Shown: positions 47,260 to 55,473, counted from the first letter of the stretch. The stretch: DNA of 64,000 nucleotides from Bacteroidales bacterium (GCA_023229505.1 JALNZD010000013.1:1-64000); one strand, 5' to 3'. The notes: generated from the letters alone by a model not told the origin. A program made the numbers and translations.

Positions 47260-48594
47260 TTATGAATTTGAATCGATTCGCTTTTCTGTTTTGGTTGGGT
47301 GTTGGTCTTGAGTTTGCGAAGTATCGACCACGACATAATCGAATTCGATATCATCACCCCATTTATTGAAGTCACGGATGAAGTACAATGGCTGTAAGGA
47401 AACCTCACGATATGGGCCGCACTCGGCATTCAATGCCCAAAATGCTTCACGTTTGTCGGAGCCGCTGCCGGCACCGGCCATTTTGCCTCCTGGTACGGAT
47501 GATGCACCGATCAGGGAAGGATCTACACCGATGGCAAAGAGTATTTCACTGTTGGCAGCCTGGGAATCCGGAAGGTAAGCATCATCCTTGAGCTTGTTAT
47601 CGATCACATTGATTTTCCAGCCTGGGTACTCCTTTTGCAAGGTCTCATTATAATAGGTAAAGGTAACAAGCGATTTGCCGGAATTTTCCACATTGGTAAG
47701 GAATTCATTCAGCTCGTCAATTTTGCGTTGAACGGCAGCTTCAATTTGCTCTTTGGTAAAATCGGGAGCTGGATACCTCTTTTTGAAATACTGTTCCGGT
47801 ATTTCAACGTGATACTTAATGGTCATTTGGTTAGCCATGATAGCGCTTTTCAAGGCCGGAACCTTGTTGGCAATACCAAGCCAACCGCTTTTACGGACTC
47901 CGTTCCATATGGCCAGGGAGTAATACGATTTATTGAACGACCGGTAATAGACCGGATAAGTGAATTTGCCATCAGGATAAGCCTTACCAGGAACGTATTT
48001 GGCAGGATTAAACGTCGGGATCTCTGCAAGGTAATCCGTACCAGGGTTCGGCCAGTTTGCCGAATAATACGTTTTTTCAATGCGAAGCACTTTCGGGTCC
48101 ATCATGGAATGACGGCAATAAGCTGGATCTAAGACATTCATTTTATTAATTTGTGTCTTTGCCTTATTCTGAATGAATTCAATCCAACCATTGGCGAAAA
48201 GCTCCAAAGAGCCGATCAGATCGATCATTTGAAGATTGACCTGGTTATGACGGAAGAATTCCTTAACAGGACCTTTGGTAATGACTTCCCGGGATTCGGA
48301 ACCGTCGGCGGCTATAACATTTTTGTAAGCGACAACACCGCGGCCAAAATGAATGTTTCTTCTTTTTTCCAGCGCTCGAAGCGCAATTGAATTCCCCTCA
48401 AGGTCTGCCAGAACATTTTGTGGAAACAAATTATCATCTCCCCAGGCAGACCAGTCATTAGAAGCAGTTTCTTTAGGAACTGCACCGGATTGTTTTACAG
48501 CATCCGGATTTTTAGGATCACTGGTTATAGTGATCAAAGCTGTTTTGCCGGGAGTGATGGCAAACCCATCATCTAAAAGTGAGGACTTACTCAT
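47260..48594 (-). CDS. phage portal protein
   Basis: A 444-aa protein with portal hallmarks: N-terminal SALWGDDNLFPQNVL-like segment (here WSAWGDDNLFPQNVLADLE), a long wing region with GWIEFIQNKAKTQINKM and LDPAYCRHSMMDP, and the C-terminal GVDPSLIGASSVPGGKMAG followed by KREAFWALN. It forms the ring at the capsid vertex through which DNA passes. Unusually, it is not next to the terminase but 11.5 kb from it. Confidence 0.8.
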   Translation of the reverse strand: MSKSSLLDDGFAITPGKTALITITSDPKNPDAVKQSGAVPKETASNDWSAWGDDNLFPQNVLADLEGNSIALRALEKRRNIHFGRGVVAYKNVIAADGSESREVITKGPVKEFFRHNQVNLQMIDLIGSLELFANGWIEFIQNKAKTQINKMNVLDPAYCRHSMMDPKVLRIEKTYYSANWPNPGTDYLAEIPTFNPAKYVPGKAYPDGKFTYPVYYRSFNKSYYSLAIWNGVRKSGWLGIANKVPALKSAIMANQMTIKYHVEIPEQYFKKRYPAPDFTKEQIEAAVQRKIDELNEFLTNVENSGKSLVTFTYYNETLQKEYPGWKINVIDNKLKDDAYLPDSQAANSEILFAIGVDPSLIGASSVPGGKMAGAGSGSDKREAFWALNAECGPYREVSLQPLYFIRDFNKWGDDIEFDYVVVDTSQTQDQHPTKTEKRIDSNS

Positions 48595-48604
48595 ATTTGA
48601 ATAA

Positions 48605-49012
48605 TTAATACCATAATACTTTTTTATCGTTGAAATACAGGATAAGACGTGGATGGATTTTCCGTGTCGCTTTTGAAGACAATATCAAGATATTGATGGT
48701 ACTGTTATCATCATGATGTGGATTGCAAGTTTTCTTAGGTTCACCCAATTTGTGAACCGGCAATATTGGAATATCATCGTTGGTTTTGCCGACAACTTTG
48801 ATGACCTGACTCTCTGTATAGATAAACCGCTTGTTATTATGGCGGAGTAAATCCATAGCAGAAGTTCTTTTGCTAATTATATGGATATCTCCGCCTGTTT
48901 GCCTTTTAACGTCTGCCGTGGCAAACATCAGAGAGAAAGGCTTGGGCTCACCTTTGGCAGTAAGGGAATCTAATTCAGAGTACATTGCTGAAAAACTTAT
49001 AGTTTCTTCCAT
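48605..49012 (-). CDS. phage hypothetical protein upstream of portal
   Basis: A 135-aa protein starting MEETISFSAMYSELDSLTAK; the frame extends to 49072 but that region lacks a sensible start context. Segments KPFSLMFATADVKRQTGGDI and RHNNKRFIYTESQVIKVVG suggest a small beta-rich phage protein. It begins the structural module just after the radC-unit terminator. Not recognised further. Confidence 0.6.
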   Translation of the reverse strand: MEETISFSAMYSELDSLTAKGEPKPFSLMFATADVKRQTGGDIHIISKRTSAMDLLRHNNKRFIYTESQVIKVVGKTNDDIPILPVHKLGEPKKTCNPHHDDNSTINILILSSKATRKIHPRLILYFNDKKVLWY

Positions 49013-49070
49013 GGAGGCAAAGTAAAAAACAGTACAGCGATCAGGAAAGGACAAAAAAACCTGAACGAGC

Positions 49071-49101
49071 AAAAAAAGGGAGTCCGGCGAAGCCGAACTC
49101 C
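49071..49101 (-). terminator. intrinsic terminator of radC unit
   Basis: GGAGTCCGGC (49079-49088) pairs with GCCGAACTCC (49092-49101) around a GAA loop, with one mismatch, and is followed on the minus strand by a seven-U run (49077-49071). Confidence 0.85.
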
Positions 49102-49122
49102 TTTAGTTTGAAGCGGTGGTTG

Positions 49123-49578
49123 TTATATCAAGCCTTCATCTGCGAAGGAATAATAACCATCGGTGGTGACGATCAGGTGATCCAGGACAGGCAAATCAAG
49201 GAGAAGGCCACCTTCTTTGAGCTTACGTGTCAATCGGATATCAGCTTCGGAAGGTTGGGTATTTCCTGAGGGATGGTTGTGACACATGATCAAAGAGCTG
49301 GCATTAGCCTTGAGAGCGTGCTGAAAGATCAACTTAGGATCTGCGACAGTGCCAGAGACACCGCCTTTTGAGACTTCTACAATGCCAAGGAGCCTGTTGG
49401 CACGGTTCATTAGAAGTACGAGAAAGGATTCACGGTATTCGATGTCATCCCAAAGCGGAAGAACAACGTCAAAGCAATCTTTAGATCCGGCAATTTTTGG
49501 CCGGTTTGCGTTACTGACCTTCGTGGAATAGCTGACGGAGATCTCGCAGATCTGGAATAAGTGTGAAGTAAAAAGCAT
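49123..49578 (-). CDS. radC: RadC-like JAB domain protein
   Basis: A 151-aa phage/mobile-element RadC without the N-terminal helix-hairpin-helix domain of chromosomal RadC. The JAMM metalloprotease-like motif is complete: H100-x-H102-P-S-G...S110-x2-D113 (MCHNHPSGNTQPSEAD). The function of RadC proteins is unsettled; mobile-element versions travel with anti-restriction and DNA-processing genes. Monocistronic unit with a conserved leader (49579-49740) and its own terminator. Confidence 0.9.
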   Translation of the reverse strand: MLFTSHLFQICEISVSYSTKVSNANRPKIAGSKDCFDVVLPLWDDIEYRESFLVLLMNRANRLLGIVEVSKGGVSGTVADPKLIFQHALKANASSLIMCHNHPSGNTQPSEADIRLTRKLKEGGLLLDLPVLDHLIVTTDGYYSFADEGLI

Positions 49579-49740
49579 TTTATTTCGCTGATGCCCTTCA
49601 GACTTGTGTTGGCAACTGGCTCGCCGGTTTAGAAAATGAAATTTTTGCGCAATCCAAACCGGATCGAAAATTCCGGTGCAATGGTGACGGTCATTTTCTT
49701 GAAAATGAAGTCATGCAAAGCACCGTCACAGTCCGTTTTT
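49579..49740 (-). promoter_or_regulatory. conserved structured leader 1 (radC-RNA-like)
   Basis: First of four related leaders on the minus strand. Shared blocks are GGCAACTGGCTCGCC (49611-49625, plus-strand reading), a hairpin ACCGGA..TCCGGT, CAATGGTGACGG, and a CATTTTC/GAAAATG stem with GTCATGCAAAGCACC beyond it. It ends at the radC start codon. Position, host group and gene type match the described cis-regulatory radC RNA motif; a formal match was not made. Confidence 0.7.
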
Positions 49741-49776
49741 CATGGACTGTGTAAGGCCATAGTCAGCGGAGATTTT

Positions 49777-49807
49777 AGATGTAGGTAACTTTGTGAAAAA
49801 ATCGAGT
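49777..49807 (-). promoter_or_regulatory. shared promoter/operator block of leader 1
   Basis: On the minus strand, ACTCGATTTTTTCACAAAGT then TACCTACATCTA. The same block recurs at 50297-50330 and 51138-51170, in each case upstream of a structured leader. TACATCTA/TATATCGC/TATATCGG could be a weak -7 element, or the block may be a phage regulator's binding site. Confidence 0.5.
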
Positions 49808-49922
49808 TTTAAATACCATTATGGACGTAAACATCGTTAGGCCATACTGCATTTCTTTTTGGAAACTTTTTCTTTTGTGCTGCTCCCTCAAAGAAAAAGC
49901 GACCAGGTGGAAGAATGAATAT

Positions 49923-49959
49923 AAAAAAAAAACCTCTGGTGGATCAACCACCGGAGGTT
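49923..49959 (-). terminator. intrinsic terminator of the 47-aa ORF unit
   Basis: AACCTCTGGTGG pairs with CCACCGGAGGTT around ATCAA (one mismatch), followed on the minus strand by a U run from the ten-A tract at 49923-49932. Confidence 0.85.
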
Positions 49960-49977
49960 GCTCGAAAGGTTGAAAAA

Positions 49978-50121
49978 TTATAAATTCTTCAGGAATTCAT
50001 AATATTCAAACGTCAATCTTGACGGATTTTCAACCGACATTCTAAGGGCATAGCCTTCGAAATAGAGGGCATCAATGTAAGTGATAAATTCATCGGATCT
50101 TGAAAGTAGTGAAAGACTCAT
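49978..50121 (-). CDS. 47-aa small protein with conserved leader
   Basis: MSLSLLSRSDEFITYIDALY, then FEGYALRMSVENPSRLTFEY, ending YEFLKNL. It is too short to be called on length alone, but it is preceded by structured leader 2 directly abutting the ATG and followed by a strong intrinsic terminator, the same unit design as radC and the two ArdC-N-like genes. It looks like a folded helical mini-protein with alternating acidic and aromatic residues. Function unknown. Confidence 0.65.
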   Translation of the reverse strand: MSLSLLSRSDEFITYIDALYFEGYALRMSVENPSRLTFEYYEFLKNL

Positions 50122-50270
50122 TTTGAATGCTGCTGCCCTGCAGACTTATGTTGGCATCTGGCTCGCCAGGTTTAAAAATGAAAATTTTGAACCAGGTCAA
50201 ACCGGATCGGAAATTTCGATGCAATGGTGACGGTCATTTTGAATCTTAAAATGAAGTCATGCAAAGCACC
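50122..50270 (-). promoter_or_regulatory. conserved structured leader 2
   Basis: Same blocks in the same order as leader 1: GGCATCTGGCTCGCC, AAACCGGATCGGAAATTTCG, GATGCAATGGTGACGG, TCATTTT/AAAATGAAGTCATGCAAAG. The apical stem is CATTTT..AAAATG. The shared promoter-like block lies at 50297-50330. Confidence 0.68.
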
Positions 50271-50296
50271 AAAGGCCGTTGTCTGCGAATATTTGC

Positions 50297-50330
50297 GATA
50301 TAGGTAGCTTTGTGAGGAAATTGAGTGATA
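50297..50330 (-). promoter_or_regulatory. shared promoter/operator block of leader 2
   Basis: Minus-strand TATCACTCAATTTCCTCACA then AAGCTACCTATATCGC; second copy of the block described at 49777. Confidence 0.5.
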
Positions 50331-50435
50331 AAGACAAGAACAGAACCAGGGGAAGGGATTTTTTTATTTACCATTTTTAAAATAGGGAGTACTCCCCTAT
50401 TGATTCCCCAAAATGCCCTAATCTGGAAACGAGCA

Positions 50436-50470
50436 CAAAAAAAGCTCCGATGGGATTTCCCATCGGAGCT
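50436..50470 (-). terminator. intrinsic terminator of ArdC-N-like unit
   Basis: Perfect 12-bp stem AGCTCCGATGGG/CCCATCGGAGCT with an ATTT loop and a seven-U run on the minus strand. Confidence 0.9.
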
Positions 50471-50488
50471 GAATGTTTGAATGAACTC

Positions 50489-50860
50489 TCACTCAAAATG
50501 CTTCGGCTCATGCACCTGAGCATTGCTGAAAAGGTAGCAAAGGGGCCAATACTTAAATTCATCATTTTCGCCTTCTTCAGGCTCAGGATTGGCAACTTTT
50601 CGAGGACTGCCCCATACTGAAAACGCTTTTTCGCCTTTAATGACAGACTTTCCTTCTTCTTTCCATTGTTGGAAAGTCTTAAAGGCAGTATGGACACCAT
50701 CGGCAGAATAGATCTGAATAAGTCCTTCATTGACTGAATCGAAGTCAGCAGCGCCGGACTTCATTTGAAGCTGAAGAACCCGTGAAATCTGTTTCAGGTT
50801 TTCACGGCGCATTTTATACAGCGCTTTAGCTTCGGGAGTAATAGAACGCACGATAGTCAT
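50489..50860 (-). CDS. ArdC N-terminal-like ssDNA-binding protein 1
   Basis: A 123-aa protein that consists only of a domain resembling the ArdC N-terminal (antirestriction, ssDNA-binding) domain: FKTFQQWKEEGKSVIKGEKA (60-79), VWG, and LCYLFSNAQV (108-117). Full ArdC proteins carry a C-terminal metallopeptidase domain that is absent. It is a paralogue of the protein at 55531 and shares its gene unit design (structured leader, terminator). Likely role: binding phage or plasmid ssDNA or protecting incoming DNA from restriction. Confidence 0.75.
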   Translation of the reverse strand: MTIVRSITPEAKALYKMRRENLKQISRVLQLQMKSGAADFDSVNEGLIQIYSADGVHTAFKTFQQWKEEGKSVIKGEKAFSVWGSPRKVANPEPEEGENDEFKYWPLCYLFSNAQVHEPKHFE

Positions 50861-51137
50861 AATGACTGCCTCTGCCCTGAGGACTTATTTTGGCATCTGG
50901 CGCGCCGGGTTAAAATGAAATTTTTGCGCAACCAATACCGGATCGGAAATTCTGATGCAAGGGTTCCGGTCATTTTCCTTTGCGATATCAATGGCCAGGA
51001 GCGATAATAGAACCCGTTTCTCGTAAAGTAGATAGGTTGTTGATTTCGGCGGGAAGGGGAAAATGAAGGAACACAACGTGCCGCAGGAGTCCTGTTCCAT
51101 CAGGAGGGACTCTGCAGGCCCTTGACGGCAGAATTAC
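50861..51137 (-). promoter_or_regulatory. conserved structured leader 3, with extended apical arm
   Basis: Carries the common blocks GGCATCTGGCGCGCC (50891-50905), ATACCGGATCGGAAATTCTG and GTTCCGGTCATTTTCC, then diverges for ~80 nt (50979-51058) before rejoining leader 1 at GAAAATGAAG (51059-51068). The extra segment contains the fourth, diverged copy of the 62-nt palindromic repeat, exactly where leader 1 has its apical loop. Confidence 0.65.
50984..51047. repeat. 62-nt palindromic repeat, diverged copy D
   Basis: Outer stem GATATCAA/TTGATTTC (7 of 8 pairs), central ATAGAACCCGTTTCTCGT and 3' GATAGGTTG align with copies A-C at 56607, 59379 and 60012. The outer arms differ in sequence from A-C but still pair. 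Confidence 0.55.
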
Positions 51138-51170
51138 CGATATAGGTAACTTGTGTAAAAATCGAGTGAT
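51138..51170 (-). promoter_or_regulatory. shared promoter/operator block of leader 3
   Basis: Minus-strand ATCACTCGATTTTTACACAA then GTTACCTATATCGG; third copy of the block described at 49777. Confidence 0.5.
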
Positions 51171-51277
51171 TAAGGCAGGAAAAGAAAAAGGAAGATGAGG
51201 TACAGAAATTTAAAAGAAGAAGAGTTTCTCGTTTTTTATATTACTACTGGATGATATCCAATAATTCCATGAATTCT

Positions 51278-52753
51278 TTATGGTTGCTTTAAATCAAAAA
51301 GATTTACGATGTGTTCTGGAATAGGGAGTTTATTCAGGTTGCCCGGTTCAACTTTAATTGCTCCAGAACCATAACTTTTACCTACAAGTTTTAAATTCTC
51401 TAATGTATCAGGATGATTTAATACTTGCCATAGTTTATCCACAAATTCTTTGTCTCTACAAATTGGATAAACACATAAGAAGCCTGTTAATGGTAAAACT
51501 CCTGCCTCATTTTTAATGAATCTTGTCTTTCGTCTTCCAAGATATGCAAATAATAAAGGTGGCACTTCTCGTTTCTCCATTTTATACCAAGGTTTGCGTT
51601 GTTGAATTAGTGAACGATTTGGCAATCCCATTTCCTCGCCTACCTTTAGATAATCTATAATCTCTTGCGGTAAAACGTCTTTAGCGTTTATTGAAAGTAA
51701 ATATGTAGGGCGATTTTCATTTTCTAATTGCTCAACATCTTTTACAGTCAATAAATTTTCTGTTGAATCTTTGGTTCTGCCAATTGCTCTTTTAAAAAAT
51801 TCATTTGGAATCCCTAATTCTTTGACTTGTTGTGCAGTCAGAAAGAAAAATTCATTTGAACCAGTTGCAATACCTCTCATAACACTTGCAAAGTCATTCA
51901 AATGATATTTGAAACCATTGTGATTTTGTTCAGGTCTTGTAAAACCGGTTAAAATTCCTTCTTTGAGTTGGCGATTAACAACATCAATCGTTTCAAACTT
52001 CTGTTGTTTGAAATCTGATGAAATGAAATTGAAAAGGTCAGTTGAATATGCTTTTGATGCTTTAACCCAATGTAGCGTTTCAGTTGGTTTTGAATTTTTA
52101 ATTAAGAAAACAATTGCATTAGTATCTACATTTGGAAAGGGCGTTGCATCTTCATCAAATGTAATTACACATTCTATGCAGAAATTTTCTGAAATCCATT
52201 TCCAAAGATTTTTTGCAAACTTTCCTTCGCATGTATCGGCAGGCATAATGAAAGCAAGTTTACCATCTTTTTCTAAATGGTTTAATGCTTGAATAAGGAA
52301 GTAAATATGATAACCTGCTCGACCGTCAATAGATTGTCCAGTTATACCCGATGAAAGTTGTTTGAGGAAAACTTTTGTTTGTTCGTCAATACGATGATGT
52401 CTGATATATGGTGGGTTTGCAACTATTGATTTAAATTTTCTTGGAGGAGGATTTTTAATAAAATCTCTTTTTTCAACTAAACAATTTCTCTTATTGTAAA
52501 TTTCATCGCTTAAAACATTTTCGTCAATGTCAGTTCCGAAAAAAGAAACATTTGGCTTGTTTAATTTCAGTAGTGATTCGTAAAATGCACCCCTGCCTGT
52601 TGCGGGGTCAAAAACTAAATCTGTATCTTTGGAAACATAGGCAACCATTGCATCTGCAACCCAACTTGGTGTCCAAAACTGTCCTTTGTCACGAAGTATT
52701 TCTCTTTCGCTCCAATTAGTTGGTAACTTTTGATGTGATTTAACTTTTCCCAT
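51278..52753 (-). CDS. type II N6-adenine DNA methyltransferase
   Basis: A 491-aa Eco57I/TaqI-class gamma methyltransferase. SAM motif FDPATGRGAF (48-57) and catalytic NPPY (113-116, in IVANPPYIRHH) are intact, and the C-terminal ~200 residues form the target-recognition region (RSLIQQRKPWYKMEKR). It methylates adenine in the site cut by its partner. The start ATG shares one base with the stop of the endonuclease gene (TGATG), so endonuclease and methyltransferase are translationally coupled in the order R then M. Confidence 0.92.
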   Translation of the reverse strand: MGKVKSHQKLPTNWSEREILRDKGQFWTPSWVADAMVAYVSKDTDLVFDPATGRGAFYESLLKLNKPNVSFFGTDIDENVLSDEIYNKRNCLVEKRDFIKNPPPRKFKSIVANPPYIRHHRIDEQTKVFLKQLSSGITGQSIDGRAGYHIYFLIQALNHLEKDGKLAFIMPADTCEGKFAKNLWKWISENFCIECVITFDEDATPFPNVDTNAIVFLIKNSKPTETLHWVKASKAYSTDLFNFISSDFKQQKFETIDVVNRQLKEGILTGFTRPEQNHNGFKYHLNDFASVMRGIATGSNEFFFLTAQQVKELGIPNEFFKRAIGRTKDSTENLLTVKDVEQLENENRPTYLLSINAKDVLPQEIIDYLKVGEEMGLPNRSLIQQRKPWYKMEKREVPPLLFAYLGRRKTRFIKNEAGVLPLTGFLCVYPICRDKEFVDKLWQVLNHPDTLENLKLVGKSYGSGAIKVEPGNLNKLPIPEHIVNLFDLKQP

Positions 52754-53700
52754 CAGAGGCGCTTTAATAGATTGACAGCATCAGGAGTAATTTCAAGCGA
52801 ACCACCTTCAAATTTTACATATGGTAAAATATGTCCGTTCTTGTCTTCAATGAATGCTGGGACTAAATGAGGTCTTTCATTCGCAATTCCCAGAGGGTAG
52901 GCATAATGGTAATAATATTTGTAAATTGTTTTTTTAGTAGTAGCTCCTCCGGGTGCCTGAAAAATTTGCTCAGTCGGAAGTATTAATCCTTCGTCAATTA
53001 AACGTTGTGCCTCATCAAAAGAAAGGCCATAAGCTCTGTCAAAAAAAACATGCCACACATGAATTGGAATTTTATTTATATGTTGCCACTTGCTTAAAGG
53101 AATTCTATCCTCTTCTTTGATAATGACAGTTGGAAGAACCGCTGTTTTAGCAAGTCCTAATTTCCCCCCAAGTCGCTTTTGTGCTTTAAGAGGAATATTA
53201 TATTGAGGCATTTTCTCTGCTACCCAAAGAGAATTTTCACACTCAACTGCAATAATAGCTTTTAAAATTAGGTCTTGAAGTTTGTCCTCGGTGACGAATG
53301 GTAATTCTTCCACACCTCCAATACTTGCAAGGAATTTGTCAACGAAGGACTTGTCAGCAATTTTGAAAACTAAAAGGTCGGGTCGCTTGATGTTTCCAAG
53401 TCCAGCTGCTTCTAATCTTTCAAAGTAAAGTTCAAATGCCCTAACATCATAATCCGGAGCTGTTCCACTTGGTCCATATGGTATTGCATAAAATTGGTTA
53501 GTTCTATTGACAGAATCCGTTAATCTATGTTCACTCCATACGCCCTGGGACCACCTCATTAAAAAGTCACTGCCTCTTAATTTTCTTGGATTAAGCCAGA
53601 AATCTGCCCAAGCGACTTCTTTTACTCCCCGGATCTCAAATTCAATGTCCGCTGTTGAAACGGATAAAACATTTTCAAATGGATGCATATTTTTTATCAT
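52753..53700 (-). CDS. type II restriction endonuclease (AccI-like)
   Basis: A 315-aa protein partnered with an adenine methyltransferase. FYAIPYGPSGTAPDYDVRAF (70-89), KRPDLLVF (105-112) and the acidic VECENSLWVAEKM (152-164) are the most conserved-looking parts; D108 and E152/E154 with a nearby lysine are plausible PD-(D/E)xK-type residues. It resembles AccI-family enzymes; the recognition sequence is not predictable here. Two starts (53700 and 53688) are possible. An intact R-M pair inside a phage cargo region would act against competing DNA. Confidence 0.78.
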   Translation of the reverse strand: MIKNMHPFENVLSVSTADIEFEIRGVKEVAWADFWLNPRKLRGSDFLMRWSQGVWSEHRLTDSVNRTNQFYAIPYGPSGTAPDYDVRAFELYFERLEAAGLGNIKRPDLLVFKIADKSFVDKFLASIGGVEELPFVTEDKLQDLILKAIIAVECENSLWVAEKMPQYNIPLKAQKRLGGKLGLAKTAVLPTVIIKEEDRIPLSKWQHINKIPIHVWHVFFDRAYGLSFDEAQRLIDEGLILPTEQIFQAPGGATTKKTIYKYYYHYAYPLGIANERPHLVPAFIEDKNGHILPYVKFEGGSLEITPDAVNLLKRL

Positions 53701-53937
53701 TTTTTTTGTAAAAATAGTTATTATATTTTGAGCTGGGTTATTTAAAATGACAGTTAATTAAGTTATACATGCTATCACTGTAGTTCTATGTAAAAACCAT
53801 AATAATATATAATTGAAGCTAAGTAACTATAATTGCAGGGTGTCATTAAATCAAATTATTACTTAAAAAAGACATAATAATATCTGCTTAGCGCCTTGCC
53901 TGAAATTATTAAAAGACCATCAATCTTGAATATTTGA
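53701..53937. other. AT-rich intergenic region upstream of the R-M pair
   Basis: About 240 bp without a convincing gene; by position it should contain the promoter for the restriction-modification pair. A run of eight T at the end of the region on the plus strand, just upstream of the endonuclease start, is the only feature noted. Confidence 0.4.
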
Positions 53938-54114
53938 TTATGGATGCTTCCGAGGATCGCGAAAAAGAGTAAAAAACTCCATCTGAACTGTAAACCACTC
54001 TCTTAGTTCTTTATCAACAAGCAACCGTTTCACTAGATCAGTCAGTTCCTGTTTATCCATTTCTCCGGCGTAGTAACGGTTGAACAGGATTTCTTTTTCA
54101 GGTATTGAATTCAT
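53938..54114 (-). CDS. 58-aa small protein coupled to PIN gene
   Basis: MNSIPEKEILFNRYYAGEMD, KQELTDLVKRLLVDKELREW, FTVQMEFFTLFRDPRKHP. The ATG shares a base with the stop of the PIN-domain gene (TAATG), and the protein is a compact charged helix pair with the ELxxRYYxGEM pattern seen in short regulatory or anti-sigma-like N-termini. It is most likely translated by reinitiation from the PIN gene. Function unknown; possibly the partner or inhibitor of the PIN nuclease. Confidence 0.62.
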   Translation of the reverse strand: MNSIPEKEILFNRYYAGEMDKQELTDLVKRLLVDKELREWFTVQMEFFTLFRDPRKHP

Positions 54115-55367
54115 TATGAACGCTCATTTTTTTTGATAATTATATTCATTGTCCCCTTTTCAATGTCAACTACATTTGCAGCAGTAATTTTATATGATAT
54201 TTCAAAACTATTTGCTTCTTCAAATCGGTCAAATGTTAAATACAATGGCGTTAATTCACAAATGTGGTTATGTTTAATTGAATTAAAATGGTCTTTTACT
54301 TCATAGCTATTTGTCTTTTTTATTGAGAAACCACTAATATTGATATCAGGAAATGTGAATCTGGGCATTGATCGCATGATTTTAGAAAAATCCACGGGAG
54401 CAAGTGAATACTCTGAAAGTTCTGGGGGAGCAGGCTCTAATTCATTTTCAGAATAATCTTCTTTTTCACATAATCTGAATCCATCTGGAAAATACACATA
54501 TAAATCTATATTCTGTGCAGGAACATTCCCATTGTTAATTATTTCGATATTTAGTATGATTGTCAAATCTCTTTTATAGTCAAATATTTTATTTTTACGC
54601 AAATAGACCTCATAACTAGAAAAATATTTAAGCAAAGCCTTATTGTATTTTTCTACATTTTCCGGAGTTCTAGGATAAAAGTTTATGGGAAACATATTAT
54701 GAGCCTCATTATTTAAATCAGGTTCAAGCAACGGATGGTTCTGCTTAATATTATCCATCGTTTCCATGATCTCAGCTTCATATTCTTTCAGAGGCTCATT
54801 TATAACATATTCTTTATGTGTTTCTCCATTTTTAAATTGCAACCTAAGCTTGGGTTGTAAATTCTTCAAGCGATTCAACTCAATTGTAAGTCTTTTATTT
54901 TCCTTCTCTAAAGGGTCATCTTCCTGTAATAAGTATCCTTCAAGAGGTACTTTAAAAATAATGTCATGTGCTTTGCATTTTAATTGTACTCCTAAATCAT
55001 TAGAAATAATTTGGACGTTTTCAAGAGGATGGTCTTCTTTATAATTTATAACTGATGCAAGAAATAAATCGTCCTTATCATTTTTATCTAATAAATATTT
55101 GTCTATAATCTCGTGTACAGCACGTGGCATATAGATAATAAAGGGTATGTCATTAAAAAAGAGAGGCGATGATGAACTAAATTTTTTAACAAGACTCTGA
55201 ACCCTTCGTTTAATACTACTAACATTTGAAGAATACTTTATTTTATCTAATTCATTTATAGTACATAAGCATAAACCAATTTGAAATGGACCATCTCCAT
55301 TTTCCAAAATCCAATTTTCAATTGGTTGAAAATGAATAAAAACATTACTGTCAGGGAAATAAATCAT
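54114..55367 (-). CDS. PIN-domain ribonuclease-like protein
   Basis: A 417-aa protein. Residues 1-~130 form a PIN nuclease domain with acidic residues D6 (YFPDSNVF), E39 (INELDKIK), D100 (NDKDDLFLASV) and D124 (IISNDLGVQL), a complete set for metal-dependent RNA cleavage. A coiled-coil segment (~150-215) and a C-terminal beta-rich domain (~235-410) of unknown role follow. It lies between the R-M pair and a ssDNA-binding gene in the cargo. Possibly an abortive-infection or RNA-decay effector. Confidence 0.8.
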   Translation of the reverse strand: MIYFPDSNVFIHFQPIENWILENGDGPFQIGLCLCTINELDKIKYSSNVSSIKRRVQSLVKKFSSSSPLFFNDIPFIIYMPRAVHEIIDKYLLDKNDKDDLFLASVINYKEDHPLENVQIISNDLGVQLKCKAHDIIFKVPLEGYLLQEDDPLEKENKRLTIELNRLKNLQPKLRLQFKNGETHKEYVINEPLKEYEAEIMETMDNIKQNHPLLEPDLNNEAHNMFPINFYPRTPENVEKYNKALLKYFSSYEVYLRKNKIFDYKRDLTIILNIEIINNGNVPAQNIDLYVYFPDGFRLCEKEDYSENELEPAPPELSEYSLAPVDFSKIMRSMPRFTFPDINISGFSIKKTNSYEVKDHFNSIKHNHICELTPLYLTFDRFEEANSFEISYKITAANVVDIEKGTMNIIIKKNERS

Positions 55368-55473
55368 ACAATTAGAAATTGAGTTTATCCAATCGATGCC
55401 ATAAATTTATATAAATATAAACCTAAATGCTAATAAACAGAAGGAAATGTTTTAGACGGCAAGGAAGAATCAG

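Noticed and set aside
49579..51170. CRISPR array from the repeated leaders
   Set aside because: Repeats are long, imperfect, irregularly spaced (hundreds of bp) and each abuts a start codon; no cas genes are present.
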